The notes beneath the pieces are model-generated. The model was given only the letters and a program-made list of their open reading frames with translations, was not told the DNA's origin and searched no databases. Positions 41,498 through 50,008 of a stretch of 64,000 bases of DNA are shown here, piece by piece. Both the position numbers and the translations under genes were made by a program. The first letter of the stretch is position 1; the number at the start of each line of letters is the position of its first letter. Source of the DNA: Aldehydirespirator sp965204875 (lineage in GTDB: Bacteria > Actinomycetota > Acidimicrobiia > Acidimicrobiales > Aldehydirespiratoraceae); assembly GCA_965204875.1 (NCBI GenBank), contig OZ242020.1:310001-374000 (forward strand). The letters are read 5' to 3'.

Positions 41498-42466
41498 ATG
41501 CCCGAGCTTCCCGAGGTGGAGACGATCCGCGTGCAGCTTGAGCCCCTGCTCGCGGGGCGCTGCATCACTGGCGGCGGGGCGCATCCCAGTCCCAAGTTCG
41601 CTAGCGCCGTTGAAGCCGTGGGGTGCGAGATCGGGATGGTCCGTCGCAGGGGCAAGTACCTGATAATCGGCCTTCATGACGATGACAACCGACCACCCGC
41701 CGACTCTCAGAATTGCAAAGGACAAGCGGCCGAACCAATAGACGGCGACACTCCAACCGGCTCGGACGAAGGCGACAGTCCAGGTGCCGGCTCATTCATC
41801 GGGTCCAGCCCGGCCGCCAGCCCCGAGGAGGATGGGGCCGACGCGAGCCTGGAACTCGTCATTCATCTGGGTATGACGGGCCGCCTGGCTGTGACCCATG
41901 AGGCCGATCTGGCTCACCCGCACCTGCGGGCCTGGTGGCGCCTCGACGACGGTTCCGTGTTCACGTTCCACGATGTGCGCCGCTTCGGGCGTGTCCACGT
42001 GGTGGCAGCCGGCTGCTACAGCGCCATCGCCACACTGAGCCGCATCGGCCCCGAGCCGTTCAGCGACGAGTTCAACGGTGACGGTCTGTGGCGTTCGCTC
42101 CGCTCCAGCCGGCGCTGCATCAAGACACAGCTGCTGTCGCAGTTGCCGGTGGCCGGGGTGGGAAACATCTACGCCGACGAGGCTCTCTGGTCGGCCCGCA
42201 TCAACCCCGCAGCCCGCCGGCTCTCACGCGCCCGCGCCGGCGGGTTGGCCGAAGCGATCCGAACCGCCCTCGCCTCCGGACTGCAAAATCGGGGCACCAC
42301 GCTGCGCGACTACGTGACCGTGGAGGGAGCCATCGGCACCAACCAGCACCACCTGCGCTGCTACGGGCGCGCCGGAGAGCCCTGCGAGCGCTGCGGCACC
42401 GAACTACGGCGCCGCGTCATCGACGCCCGCGGCACCACCTGGTGCCCCCAATGCCAACGCCACTAA
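41498..42466 (+). CDS. fpg: Formamidopyrimidine-DNA glycosylase
   Basis: Bifunctional glycosylase/lyase that removes 8-oxoguanine. 322 aa, longer than usual (270-290). PELPEVETIR gives the catalytic N-terminal Pro and Glu; HLGMTGRL, VGNIYADEALW and NQHHLRCYGRAGEPCERCG...WCPQCQ (zinc finger) are intact. Residues about 63-118 are an insert (PIDGDTPTGSDEGDSPGAG-type) rich in Gly, Ser, Asp and Pro between RGKYLIIGL and ELVIHLGMTG, at a surface loop. Leaderless-type promoter. Confidence 0.95.
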   Translation: MPELPEVETIRVQLEPLLAGRCITGGGAHPSPKFASAVEAVGCEIGMVRRRGKYLIIGLHDDDNRPPADSQNCKGQAAEPIDGDTPTGSDEGDSPGAGSFIGSSPAASPEEDGADASLELVIHLGMTGRLAVTHEADLAHPHLRAWWRLDDGSVFTFHDVRRFGRVHVVAAGCYSAIATLSRIGPEPFSDEFNGDGLWRSLRSSRRCIKTQLLSQLPVAGVGNIYADEALWSARINPAARRLSRARAGGLAEAIRTALASGLQNRGTTLRDYVTVEGAIGTNQHHLRCYGRAGEPCERCGTELRRRVIDARGTTWCPQCQRH

Positions 42467-42649
42467 AGTAGCAGATATAGTGATAGTCATGCAATAGGTT
42501 ACATGAATTTGTATAGAATCATCAATAACACAAGATCGCCGTATCCAGGGGACGAGTCGCAAGCGCGTTACCCACGACCCGCCACAATCGGGGCACTGGA
42601 CATCAAGGCCGGCCCGGCGCAACCACGGTTGGACTCCCCATGCTACGAT

Positions 42650-42784
42650 ATGGACATGTTCAACGACGAAGCCACCGTCAAGCATCGGTTGCGCCGCTTC
42701 GGGTCGACACCGGCCCAAGCCTGCGACCGGTCGATCGGACGCCAACTCCGCTACACTTGCCTCACTTGCGGAGACACGCGGTGA
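42650..42784 (+). CDS. Small Cys-containing ORF coupled to the methyltransferase-nuclease
   Basis: 44 aa from ATG 42650 (frame open back to about 42503). Its TGA overlaps the GTG of the next gene (GTGA), implying co-translation. The C-terminus YTCLTCGDTR with an earlier Cys (AQACDRS) resembles half a zinc ribbon. Possibly a specificity or regulatory accessory of the restriction enzyme; no family recognised. The coupling is the main evidence. Confidence 0.45.
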   Translation: MDMFNDEATVKHRLRRFGSTPAQACDRSIGRQLRYTCLTCGDTR

Positions 42785-44415
42785 ACCCCATACCTCTCTC
42801 TCTAGACCGCAACCGAGAAATACACCGGGGCGACTGCCTTGAAATTCTGAGCGACCACGATAGGTTTCCCAACGAGTTCGTGGACCTCATCTATCTTGAT
42901 CCCCCATTCAATTCGAACGTCATCTACAACCTCCCTTTTGACAAGAAGCACAGACGAGACTTCGAGGCAGTAGCAGCATTCAAGGACACCTGGAGCTGGG
43001 ACCGCAGTGAACAGGAATTGTACGAGACACTAGAAAAGAATAGCAAAGACGATGTTGATTCCTTCCTAGTAAGGATGGTAAAGTTCACCTTAGATTTGAG
43101 GGGTACAACAGGTAAAGAGAATATCGCTGCATACTTGTTGAATATGGGTGTTCGGCTCAAGCACTTGAAACGGATACTGAAACCTACAGGCAGTATCTGG
43201 TTGCATTGCGATCCCACTGCTAGCCACTATCTGAAGATACTGATGGACGTTGTTTTTGGTCCCGAAATGTACAAGAATGAGATAATCTGGGGATATTTCG
43301 CACCGAGCAACACCAAGTATCGGTTTCCCAGCAAGCACGACGTTCTGTTATTCTATACAAAGAGCAAAAAGGCGACCTTCCACAAGGACAAGACACGCAT
43401 TCCTCACACCCGCGCAACTGGTACGGGCAAGTCATCTATGGCCTCAACGAATACAGATCCTGAGAGATTCGAGGAACTTGAGAAAGCGTGGGAGAAAAGA
43501 GGTAAACCGGCAGAGTCTCACTGGAGTGATATTGAGATAGAGAATATGGACAATGAGATAGAAGATATGTACAATTACTGGAACGATATCGGTGCGGGTA
43601 GCCATATTCCAAAGCAGGAGAGACTAGGGTTTCCCACTCAAAAGCCAATCAAGTTGCTCGAACGAATTATCGAAAGCTGCAGCAACCAAGGTGACTTAGT
43701 TTTGGACCCATTTTGTGGCTGTGGCACTACCCTTCATGCCGCCGAAAGACTAACCAGACGCTGGATTGGTATAGATATATCTCGCTATGCAGCTAGTCTG
43801 GTAAAACATCGAATCGCGGACAGTTTCAAGACCGAACTAAGTCCCGACGACATAACTGTGTATGGGCTTCCGACCACCGTTGATGAAGCGCGTAAGTTGG
43901 TTAAAGAAATGGATGGACGCTTCGAGTTTGAGAAATGGGTATGCGGAATGCTTGGAACATCCAACATGTTCCAACGCAAGATCCCTGGCAAGCGCGGAGC
44001 TGATGGTGGTGTCGACGGCCTCTTGAAGTTCTTTCCCATCCGAACTGAGGCGATAACTGACGGGCAAAGTAAAGTCGCTGAAGCCTACGCAGTAGTTCAA
44101 GCCAAATCCGGTAAGGTAACTCCGAATGACGTTAAGGCGCTAACTCAAGTGATCGAGGACACGCCAGGAGCCTTGGCTGCTATAGTGATAGCCTTCGATG
44201 AATACCGCACCACATTCAACAACAATGCTAGTCGCAAGATGATCGACGGCATTTTGGGCAACTATTCCAAGGTCCAGTTCGTTTCCGTGAGAGAACTGCT
44301 TGAGTTACCCGAGGACCCCACTTTTCTGCCCAACATCTACAAGATGCGTGGGCGAAGCGAAACGATCCGTCTGCCCGATACGGAGAGTCCAGATGCCCAG
44401 GCGCGACTCGTGTAG
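42781..44415 (+). CDS. DNA methyltransferase fused to an Mrr-like nuclease domain
   Basis: 544-aa probable single-chain restriction-modification enzyme. The beta-class order of methyltransferase motifs is seen: catalytic DPPF at 40-43 near the N-terminus and SAM-binding DPFCGCGTT at 309-317. QERLGFPTQKPIKLLERII precedes the latter, as in N4/N6 enzymes of this class. Residues about 370-520 carry a PD-(D/E)xK-type nuclease signature: GADGGVDG (406-413) and QAK (440-442), as in Mrr. GC content is much lower than the neighbours, and codon use differs, so recent transfer is likely. No separate restriction or specificity gene is nearby. Confidence 0.85.
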   Translation: MNPIPLSLDRNREIHRGDCLEILSDHDRFPNEFVDLIYLDPPFNSNVIYNLPFDKKHRRDFEAVAAFKDTWSWDRSEQELYETLEKNSKDDVDSFLVRMVKFTLDLRGTTGKENIAAYLLNMGVRLKHLKRILKPTGSIWLHCDPTASHYLKILMDVVFGPEMYKNEIIWGYFAPSNTKYRFPSKHDVLLFYTKSKKATFHKDKTRIPHTRATGTGKSSMASTNTDPERFEELEKAWEKRGKPAESHWSDIEIENMDNEIEDMYNYWNDIGAGSHIPKQERLGFPTQKPIKLLERIIESCSNQGDLVLDPFCGCGTTLHAAERLTRRWIGIDISRYAASLVKHRIADSFKTELSPDDITVYGLPTTVDEARKLVKEMDGRFEFEKWVCGMLGTSNMFQRKIPGKRGADGGVDGLLKFFPIRTEAITDGQSKVAEAYAVVQAKSGKVTPNDVKALTQVIEDTPGALAAIVIAFDEYRTTFNNNASRKMIDGILGNYSKVQFVSVRELLELPEDPTFLPNIYKMRGRSETIRLPDTESPDAQARLV

Positions 44416-44502
44416 CCACCTAGTTGTCAACTTCCCTATAGTACCGACATTCAGGGACCGATCGGTGGGTTGCCTACGTTCGCCCGGAGCGACTGGATGC
44501 GG

Positions 44503-45090
44503 CTACCGGCGGAGCAGTTCATGTAGAACTTCGCTGTTGATGATGCTATCGACAAAATGGCGTTGTGGAGCGGCGTCCGGAACGCGTCCGTAGACGCTAT
44601 CCCATGCGTCCAGAAGCGCGGCTGCCGTCGTGCGCCCGGTGCGATGCGCAAGCTCAACGATGTCGCTGATATCGCGTTCGCGACCTGACATGAGCTTGAG
44701 TGCCAGCATCACCTCATCGTCGGCGCCATACACAATGAGGTGCCGTCCCCGGTAGATCTCGACGAAACGATCAGCGGAGACCGCAGCTTGGATCATCTCT
44801 CTAACCTGGTCGTTGAGCCAGGCAGGGTTCATGCTGTGCCGTGCCGCCACTTTCGTCGCAGCAGCAGCCACGACGACGGGGATCGCTGTTGCTACGTCGA
44901 TGTCTTGTGTCAACCGTGCGGCGCTGTTGCGGCTCATCACGAACCCGCCCACAGTGTGCAGCACGTATGCGGTGCCCGCCTCGGTGGTCTCCGCTAGGAC
45001 GGCGTCCACCTCCGCCAACAGCGCCAAGAGTTCTCGGTGGGAGCGGGCTGGTAGTGCCAGCGGTGATTTGGCGTCGTCTTCTGATTTCAC
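44503..45090 (-). CDS. Nucleotidyltransferase (DUF6036/AbiEii-like)
   Basis: 195 aa. The nucleotidyltransferase signature is VLHTVGGFVMSRNSAARLTQDIDVAT: GG, then 10-12 residues to DxD (DID). The rest is helical (ALKLMSGRERDISDIVELAHRTGR). GTG 45090 overlaps the upstream stop (GTGA), so the two form an operon. In many genomes such proteins are the toxin-like partner of an abortive-infection or toxin-antitoxin pair. Which of the two here would be the toxin cannot be settled from sequence alone. Confidence 0.7.
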   Translation of the reverse strand: MKSEDDAKSPLALPARSHRELLALLAEVDAVLAETTEAGTAYVLHTVGGFVMSRNSAARLTQDIDVATAIPVVVAAAATKVAARHSMNPAWLNDQVREMIQAAVSADRFVEIYRGRHLIVYGADDEVMLALKLMSGRERDISDIVELAHRTGRTTAAALLDAWDSVYGRVPDAAPQRHFVDSIINSEVLHELLRR

Positions 45091-45557
45091 TGGCGTATGG
45101 CGTAGCGACGTGCCTCGGCTCGGGTCTTTGGGTCGGAGATCAGTTCCTCTCCGAACCAAACGTTGTGATAGGCGCAGGCTGCGGGTGCGCCGGCCCCAAT
45201 GCGCTCCCAAAGAGGCCCTTGCGTTGACAGTTCGCGTGTCCAAGCAATCGGCTCAGACCAGCGGTGCCGCCACACCCAATCCGGCACCGGCACCTCGTCG
45301 CGGTCGCATAACGCGTGAACCACGGCCGCTATCCGGCACAGATCATCGGGAGGCGCTCCCGCCGGTTCGTCCGCGACGATCTCGAAACGCTCGCTAGGCC
45401 ACCATTCCCACTCTCGGATCAACGCTGCCAGAGGCACCGAGGCGCGCACATCGGGCTCGGCGTATAGAGCAGGCACGTCCGCCGCCCTCAAGCGCCGTTC
45501 CGTCCACGGTTCTGACGGCGCAGATGGATATACGATTTCGAGCGGCACATCGCTCAT
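45087..45557 (-). CDS. Partner of the nucleotidyltransferase (unknown family)
   Basis: 156 aa from ATG 45557 (a GTG six codons earlier is also possible). It is acidic and tryptophan-rich (IREWEWWPSERFEIV, VPDWVWRHRWSEPIAW) with a DDLCRIAAVVHALCDRDE helix. It has neither a winged-helix motif that I can point to nor a transmembrane helix. Coupled to the nucleotidyltransferase by a 4-bp overlap, so presumably its antitoxin-like or regulatory partner. Confidence 0.5.
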   Translation of the reverse strand: MSDVPLEIVYPSAPSEPWTERRLRAADVPALYAEPDVRASVPLAALIREWEWWPSERFEIVADEPAGAPPDDLCRIAAVVHALCDRDEVPVPDWVWRHRWSEPIAWTRELSTQGPLWERIGAGAPAACAYHNVWFGEELISDPKTRAEARRYAIRQ

Positions 45558-45733
45558 GCTAGACGAACCGACCACCTCCTAGCCCTGACCACCCTGGGTT
45601 GGGAGCCGAACTTCGATGCCGAGCGCCACATCGGCGCGGCGACGCCTCGACCAGCCGTGTGGGCCGCGTCCCCAACCCAACCAGCACCGACTGCACTGCC
45701 ACAGACGCGCCGGTGAGCCTCGGCAAAAATTTT

Positions 45734-45791
45734 GGAACGCGCTACGATCGGGTCTCGGAACGCGCTACTGTTGGTCTTCAGAACGCGCTAC
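45734..45791 (+). repeat. Three 23-bp iterons upstream of the DUF4143 ATPase
   Basis: GGAACGCGCTAC at 45734-45745 and 45757-45768, and AGAACGCGCTAC at 45780-45791, spaced exactly 23 bp; the 11-bp spacers of the first two share GG(T)CT. The period is about two helical turns and not a multiple of three, so these look like regulator-binding sites rather than coding repeats. Confidence 0.85.
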
Positions 45792-45814
45792 CGACGCACG
45801 GGGAGGTAGGAGCC

Positions 45815-47098
45815 ATGAGTGAGGCGGCCCCTACCCTGACGATGCCGGGCTATCTGCCGCGCATTGCCGGCCGCGAGGTCGAGAACGCTATGAGGCGACG
45901 AGGCGCCGTGCTTGTGGAAGGTGTGCGGGGATGCGGCAAGACCTGGATGGCGCGGCACTTCGCTCGCAGCGAGGTTCGGCTGGACGACGAGGCGGCGCTG
46001 GTGTTGGCCACCTCAGATCCCGCAGAACTGCTGCAGGGGCACATCCCGCGACTGCTCGACGAATGGCAGAACGCTCCGCATCTGTGGAACCGGGTGCGCA
46101 GGGAGTGCGATGACCGTCCCGAACCGGGACAGTTCATCCTCACCGGCTCGGCAGTCCCGCAAGACGACGTGACCCGCCACACAGGCACCGGGCGCATCAG
46201 CCGGGTGCTGCTGCGGCCGATGTCGCTGTGGGAGACGGGAACATCCACCGGAGCAGCATCGCTGAAAGAGTTGTTTGAGGGCGAGACGGTCTCCCGCCTC
46301 TTCAGCACACAACCAGGAATGCGCGACCTCGCCTCGGCCGTCTGCGTCGGCGGTTGGCCCCAGAACCTCGGCCTTAGCGAGGATGACGCCGTGTCGTCGG
46401 TGGCCGACTACGCCAGTGAGATCATCCGGGTGGACATCCCGACCGCCAGCGGGGTGCGGCACGACCCGACAATGGTGCGACGGCTGATGCAGTCCATTGC
46501 ACTCAACGTGTCGACCGAAGCCAAGATGACCAAGTTGGCCTCCGATATGGACATCGGTCATCCCCCGGGTCGTAACACCGTCGTGGCCTACCTCGACGCC
46601 CTGCGACGCATCTACGTAGCCGAAGACCAGCCCGCGTGGCCGGTGAACCTGCGATCGAAGGCCACCCTGCGCAAGGAGGCTAAGCGACACTTCGTGGACC
46701 CCTCCCTGGCCGCCACCATGCTGCGAGCCACCCCAGAGCGGCTGCTGTCGGACCCGACTGCGTTCGGTGCGCTGTTCGAGTCGCTAGCCGTGCGCGACCT
46801 CCGGATATACGGCCAGCCCGAACGGGCCACCGTATTTCACTTCCGTGACAACACCGGTTTGGAGGCCGACGCCATCATTGAGCGAACCGACGGCCGATGG
46901 ATCGCCGCCGAGATCAAGCTCAACGCCGGCCCTAGAACCATCGACGGAGCGGCCAAGAACCTGCTTCGCCTCAAGGAGAAGACAACCCGCCAACGCGCTG
47001 GCAGCCTGGCCGCTCTGATGGTGATCACCCCCACCGGTCCCGCCTACCGACGCCCCGACGGCGTGCAAGTCGTCCCCGTCACCGCTCTCGGACCCTGA
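45815..47098 (+). CDS. AAA ATPase with DUF4143 domain
   Basis: 427 aa. An N-terminal AAA domain with Walker A (VEGVRGCGKTWMAR) and Walker B-type RLLDEWQNAP, plus sensor FILTGSA, is followed by the DUF4143 domain. The latter ends with a PD-(D/E)xK-like patch, LEADAIIERTDGRWIAAEIKL. Start ATG 45815 after GGGAGGTAGG. The family is widespread, often in accessory and defence-rich regions, and of uncertain function. It stands behind the iterons and next to the nucleotidyltransferase pair. Confidence 0.85.
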   Translation: MSEAAPTLTMPGYLPRIAGREVENAMRRRGAVLVEGVRGCGKTWMARHFARSEVRLDDEAALVLATSDPAELLQGHIPRLLDEWQNAPHLWNRVRRECDDRPEPGQFILTGSAVPQDDVTRHTGTGRISRVLLRPMSLWETGTSTGAASLKELFEGETVSRLFSTQPGMRDLASAVCVGGWPQNLGLSEDDAVSSVADYASEIIRVDIPTASGVRHDPTMVRRLMQSIALNVSTEAKMTKLASDMDIGHPPGRNTVVAYLDALRRIYVAEDQPAWPVNLRSKATLRKEAKRHFVDPSLAATMLRATPERLLSDPTAFGALFESLAVRDLRIYGQPERATVFHFRDNTGLEADAIIERTDGRWIAAEIKLNAGPRTIDGAAKNLLRLKEKTTRQRAGSLAALMVITPTGPAYRRPDGVQVVPVTALGP

Positions 47099-47129
47099 CA
47101 GGGAGACCGGCGCTTCGGCTACGTCCAGC

Positions 47130-47161
47130 TTCCCGGAATAGGGCGTTCCCGGAATGGGGCG
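47130..47161 (+). repeat. 16-bp tandem duplication after the ATPase gene
   Basis: TTCCCGGAATAGGGCG and TTCCCGGAATGGGGCG, head to tail, one mismatch. Confidence 0.8.
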
Positions 47162-47269
47162 GCAAGAAGTCCCCGCCCCTTCGACACCTACAACGACGGC
47201 TACCCTTCCGGTGTCCTCGCCGGGCGTCGGGCGGTGGCCGAAGGGGGGACGTCCTGATGGATTCTCCGG

Positions 47270-47410
47270 TCAGGACTGGAGGTATGTGACGACGGTTCCG
47301 AGATCTCCGAGGTCGGCGACCACGGTCTCGCCTCCCGACAGGGGGCGCATAGGGCCAAGCGCCCCCGTCATGACCACGTCGCCCGCCTTTAGCGGCGTGC
47401 CGCGAAGGCT
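47270..47410 (-). pseudogene. C-terminal remnant of a 2-keto-4-pentenoate hydratase-type gene (minus strand)
   Basis: The minus frame encodes RGTPLKAGDVVMTGALGPMRPLSGGETVVADLGDLGTV, which is the C-terminal end of FAH-superfamily hydratases (AGDVVxTGALGP...GDTVxADxGxLG). The part before that is missing: the frame continues into the reverse complement of the plus-strand fragment. It is a broken copy. Confidence 0.6.
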
Positions 47411-47884
47411 GAGCCCGAGATCGTGTTCTTCGCAGCGCAGCCGATCGAGGGCGCCGCGGTGACCGCCGCCGACATCGGTTCGCGTGCCGCCGGCTGGGCG
47501 CTGGGCATCGAGGTCGTGGACCCGCGGTGGGCGTCGTATGACTTCACCTGGCTCGACAACACCGCAGACAACTCCTCCGCGGGCGGAGTCGTCATCGGTA
47601 GCCCGACCATCGAAGGCCTCGCCGACGAGCAGGACCTTGCCGGCGCGGCCATCGAGTTCTCCGACGGAACGATCACGCGAACCGGGGCCGGCAGCGCTGC
47701 CATGGGCTCCCCGGCAGAGGCGGTGGCATGGCTCGCTCGATCGCTCGCGGAGGAGGGCGAACGCATCGAGAGCGGCCAACGGGTCTTCACGGGCGGGTTG
47801 ACGGCCCCGTTCGATGTCACGCCCGGAGGCCGGTACGCAGCCCGATCCTCCAAGCTGGGAGAGGTTCAGCTGGCAGTGGACTGA
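47402..47884 (+). pseudogene. Larger C-terminal remnant of a 2-keto-4-pentenoate hydratase-type gene (plus strand)
   Basis: The plus frame from about 47402 reads AKAEPEIVFFAAQ, then LGIEVVDPRWASYDFTWLDNTADNSSAGG, DLAGAAIEF, GAGSAAMGSPAEAVAWLARSLAEEG and RVFTGGLTAPFDVTPGGRY, the middle and end of a hydratase/decarboxylase of this superfamily. The N-terminal 80 or so residues are missing. It is opposed to the minus fragment, with the junction at about 47400-47410, so both are relics of a rearrangement. Could still be translated from GTG 47423. Confidence 0.65.
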
Positions 47885-47965
47885 TCGATCGGCGGAATGG
47901 CCCCGACTGCGGTGCCCTCAATGCTCCCCGACTCGCTTCGCTATCTCAGCCCAGCAGCCTGAGCG

Positions 47966-48472
47966 TCACGGCCGTCGTCGAGTTCCACCTACCTTGACTC
48001 GCTGCGCGATCTCGGCCCAGCAGTCCGCGGCACGATCGACATCGAAGAGCATCGCCTCGATACCAACGGCACGGGCCCCGGCCACGTTCACAGGCTCATC
48101 ATCGACGAAGAGGACCTGATCCGCCGAGGCGCCCGTCACCATGAGCGCCCGCTGGTACGCACGGCGGTCCGGCTTGAGCAAACCGTTGTCCGAGCAGGCG
48201 ATGATGTGGTCTACCTCATCCAGTAGCGGCACCGACGTCGCCCAAGACCGGTCGATCTCGTTGCTGAGGATCGCAACACAGACGCCGGCGGCCCGCGCCT
48301 TGGCCACCACCGAGCGACACTCCGGCCGCGTCGCGCCCTGCTCCGAGACCGTCGAGGAGCCGCCATCGCCGTCGTGCGCTGCAACGCACTCCCTGGCGCT
48401 CAGGGTGCACACGCCCCCGTAGTCCAGGAGCAGCACGCGGATGTCGCATCCTGCGTCGCTGGCTTGGCTCAC
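47966..48472 (-). CDS. HAD-superfamily hydrolase
   Basis: 168 aa, Rossmannoid HAD. Nucleophile motif LLLDYGGVC, motif II VAILSNE, and KPDRRAYQRAL plus VLFVDDEPVNV as motifs III and IV. The cap is short, placing it in subfamily IA. GTG 48472 is placed by a TATGAT box 9 nt upstream. Substrate unknown; neighbours (tRNAs) give no hint. Confidence 0.85.
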   Translation of the reverse strand: MSQASDAGCDIRVLLLDYGGVCTLSARECVAAHDGDGGSSTVSEQGATRPECRSVVAKARAAGVCVAILSNEIDRSWATSVPLLDEVDHIIACSDNGLLKPDRRAYQRALMVTGASADQVLFVDDEPVNVAGARAVGIEAMLFDVDRAADCWAEIAQRVKVGGTRRRP

Positions 48473-48481
48473 AGGCGAGCG

Positions 48482-48487
48482 ATCATA
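48482..48487 (-). promoter_or_regulatory. TATGAT -10 box, leaderless promoter of the HAD gene
   Basis: 9 nt before the GTG. Confidence 0.45.
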
Positions 48488-48566
48488 GGCATGGCTTACG
48501 GCTCCACGCCCGCATTCGCGCCCACCGATCGCGCCCGCATATCGCCGGCTGTCCTTGGCCGGGCGG

Positions 48567-48642
48567 TGGCACCCCGTACGGGATTTGAACCCGTGCTACC
48601 ACCTTGAGAGGGTGGCGTCCTTGGCCGCTAGACGAACGGGGC
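48567..48642 (-). tRNA. tRNA-Glu (CTC)
   Basis: Acceptor GCCCCGT/ACGGGGT, anticodon stem CCACC/GGTGG with loop CTCTCAA (anticodon CTC), T-arm ACGGG-TTCAAAT-CCCGT, discriminator G and encoded CCA. Confidence 0.95.
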
Positions 48643-48706
48643 TGGTGCGCAGGCGAACTGCGAGCCGACAGACGGCGTCCGGCGGCTGCAGCAGTGTAAC
48701 GCCCGG

Positions 48707-48778
48707 TTCGGGGAGGAGGACTCGAACCCCCAATGGCTGGGCCAGAACCAGCTGTGTTACCGATTACACCATCCCCGA
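48707..48778 (-). tRNA. tRNA-Gln (CTG)
   Basis: Begins with U as usual for tRNA-Gln: acceptor TCGGGGA/TCCCCGA, anticodon stem GCTGG/CCAGC with loop TTCTGGC (anticodon CTG), T-arm GGGGGTTCGAGTCCTCC. CCA not encoded. Upstream of, and parallel with, tRNA-Glu by 64 bp. Confidence 0.93.
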
Positions 48779-48934
48779 TCAGGACGGGCCACGATACCTT
48801 CGGCGCCTCACAGCCACAATGCCCCGTTGCTCCACACGGCCACCTCGCCGCACGGCCCCGGTCGAAGCCCCGACCCCGCACTCGGGCGAGGACCCCGAGC
48901 GGCCTCGCAGCCGCAAGGCCGCCGGTGAGGCCGG

Positions 48935-49972
48935 TCAGGCGCCGAAGCTGGACTTGAGCCTGGCGAGCTGTTCCCTGGTGCCGAGCGCGATCAGCACATC
49001 GCCTCCGGCCAGCACGAAGTGTTCCGGTGGATCGATCACGAACGATCCGTCGCGGCGGACGGCGAGCGCCGTCGCGCCGGTGGACTCGCTGATCCGGCAC
49101 GCCTCCAGGGCCATGCCGGCGAGGGCATCGCCAATCGGCACCTCGGCAAGCTGCACCGCAAGTTGCTCGTCGTGCATGACCACATCGAGGTAGTCGACCA
49201 CATCGGGCTGCAGCATCAGCGCCGCCATCCTCGATCCGCCGATCTCGTGGGTGTTGACCACCCGGTCCACGCCCGCCTGGCGCAGCTTCGGCTCGGCGGA
49301 GGACTCGTTGGAGCGGGCCACGATGAACAGATCCGGGCACATCGAGCGCGCCGTCAGGGCGATGAAGAGGTTGTCCACATCGGAGTCGAGCGCCAGCATC
49401 AGAGCACCCGCCCGCTGCAGTCCGGCCATCTGCAGGACGCTGTCTTCGGTGGCCTCGCCCACGATGACCGGGCACGACATCTCATGACCGATCTCGCGAC
49501 GGTCCACAACCACCACCGTGTGACCCGCGCTCTCGAGCTTGCGGTAGATGGCGCCTCCAACCTGACCCAGGCCGCACAACACGACATGCCCGGTCAGCCG
49601 ATCAATCTGCTTCTGCATGCGCCGCCTCCGGATCTGATCGTCGAGCCGACCCTCGAACAGTGACTCTATGAGAACGCCCAGCGTGTAGAGCGCCGTGGCC
49701 GTGCCGAGGAGGATCACCAGGATCGTGAAGTTGCGGTAACCCAGCGTCACCGTCCCCACTTCGTGATAGCCGACCGTGGTGATAGTGATGACGGTCTGAT
49801 ACAGGGCGTCGCCGACGGTCAGGCCGAACTGGACATAGCCGAACGTGCCGCCGCAGATCACCAGCACCAGCGTCGCCAAGCCCGCCCAGAAGCGACCCCA
49901 GGGATCCTTCGGGGCGCCCCTGGCAAAGTGGGGCGAGCGACGGCGGCCGCGACCAGGCAATCGAAGCTTCAC
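48935..49972 (-). CDS. Two-helix potassium channel with RCK (TrkA-N) domain
   Basis: 345-aa Kch/MthK-type channel. Two transmembrane helices (FWAGLATLVLVICGGTFGY and FTILVILLGTATALYTLGV) flank a pore with TTVGYHEVG, in which the usual second Gly of the GYG filter is His. The RCK domain has VVLCGLGQVGGAIYRKLESAGH, then Asp at the end of strand two (VVVVDRRE), and a TrkA-C part. A TAGCCT box lies 8 nt before the GTG at 49972, which supports this start; the frame is open 35 codons further but overlaps the SpoU gene start region. Confidence 0.82.
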   Translation of the reverse strand: MKLRLPGRGRRRSPHFARGAPKDPWGRFWAGLATLVLVICGGTFGYVQFGLTVGDALYQTVITITTVGYHEVGTVTLGYRNFTILVILLGTATALYTLGVLIESLFEGRLDDQIRRRRMQKQIDRLTGHVVLCGLGQVGGAIYRKLESAGHTVVVVDRREIGHEMSCPVIVGEATEDSVLQMAGLQRAGALMLALDSDVDNLFIALTARSMCPDLFIVARSNESSAEPKLRQAGVDRVVNTHEIGGSRMAALMLQPDVVDYLDVVMHDEQLAVQLAEVPIGDALAGMALEACRISESTGATALAVRRDGSFVIDPPEHFVLAGGDVLIALGTREQLARLKSSFGA

Positions 49973-49980
49973 CACCGCCA

Positions 49981-49986
49981 AGGCTA
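49981..49986 (-). promoter_or_regulatory. TAGCCT -10 box, leaderless promoter of the K+ channel gene
   Basis: 8 nt before GTG 49972. Confidence 0.5.
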
Positions 49987-50008
49987 GATCGCCGGGCCGC
50001 GCAGCGCC

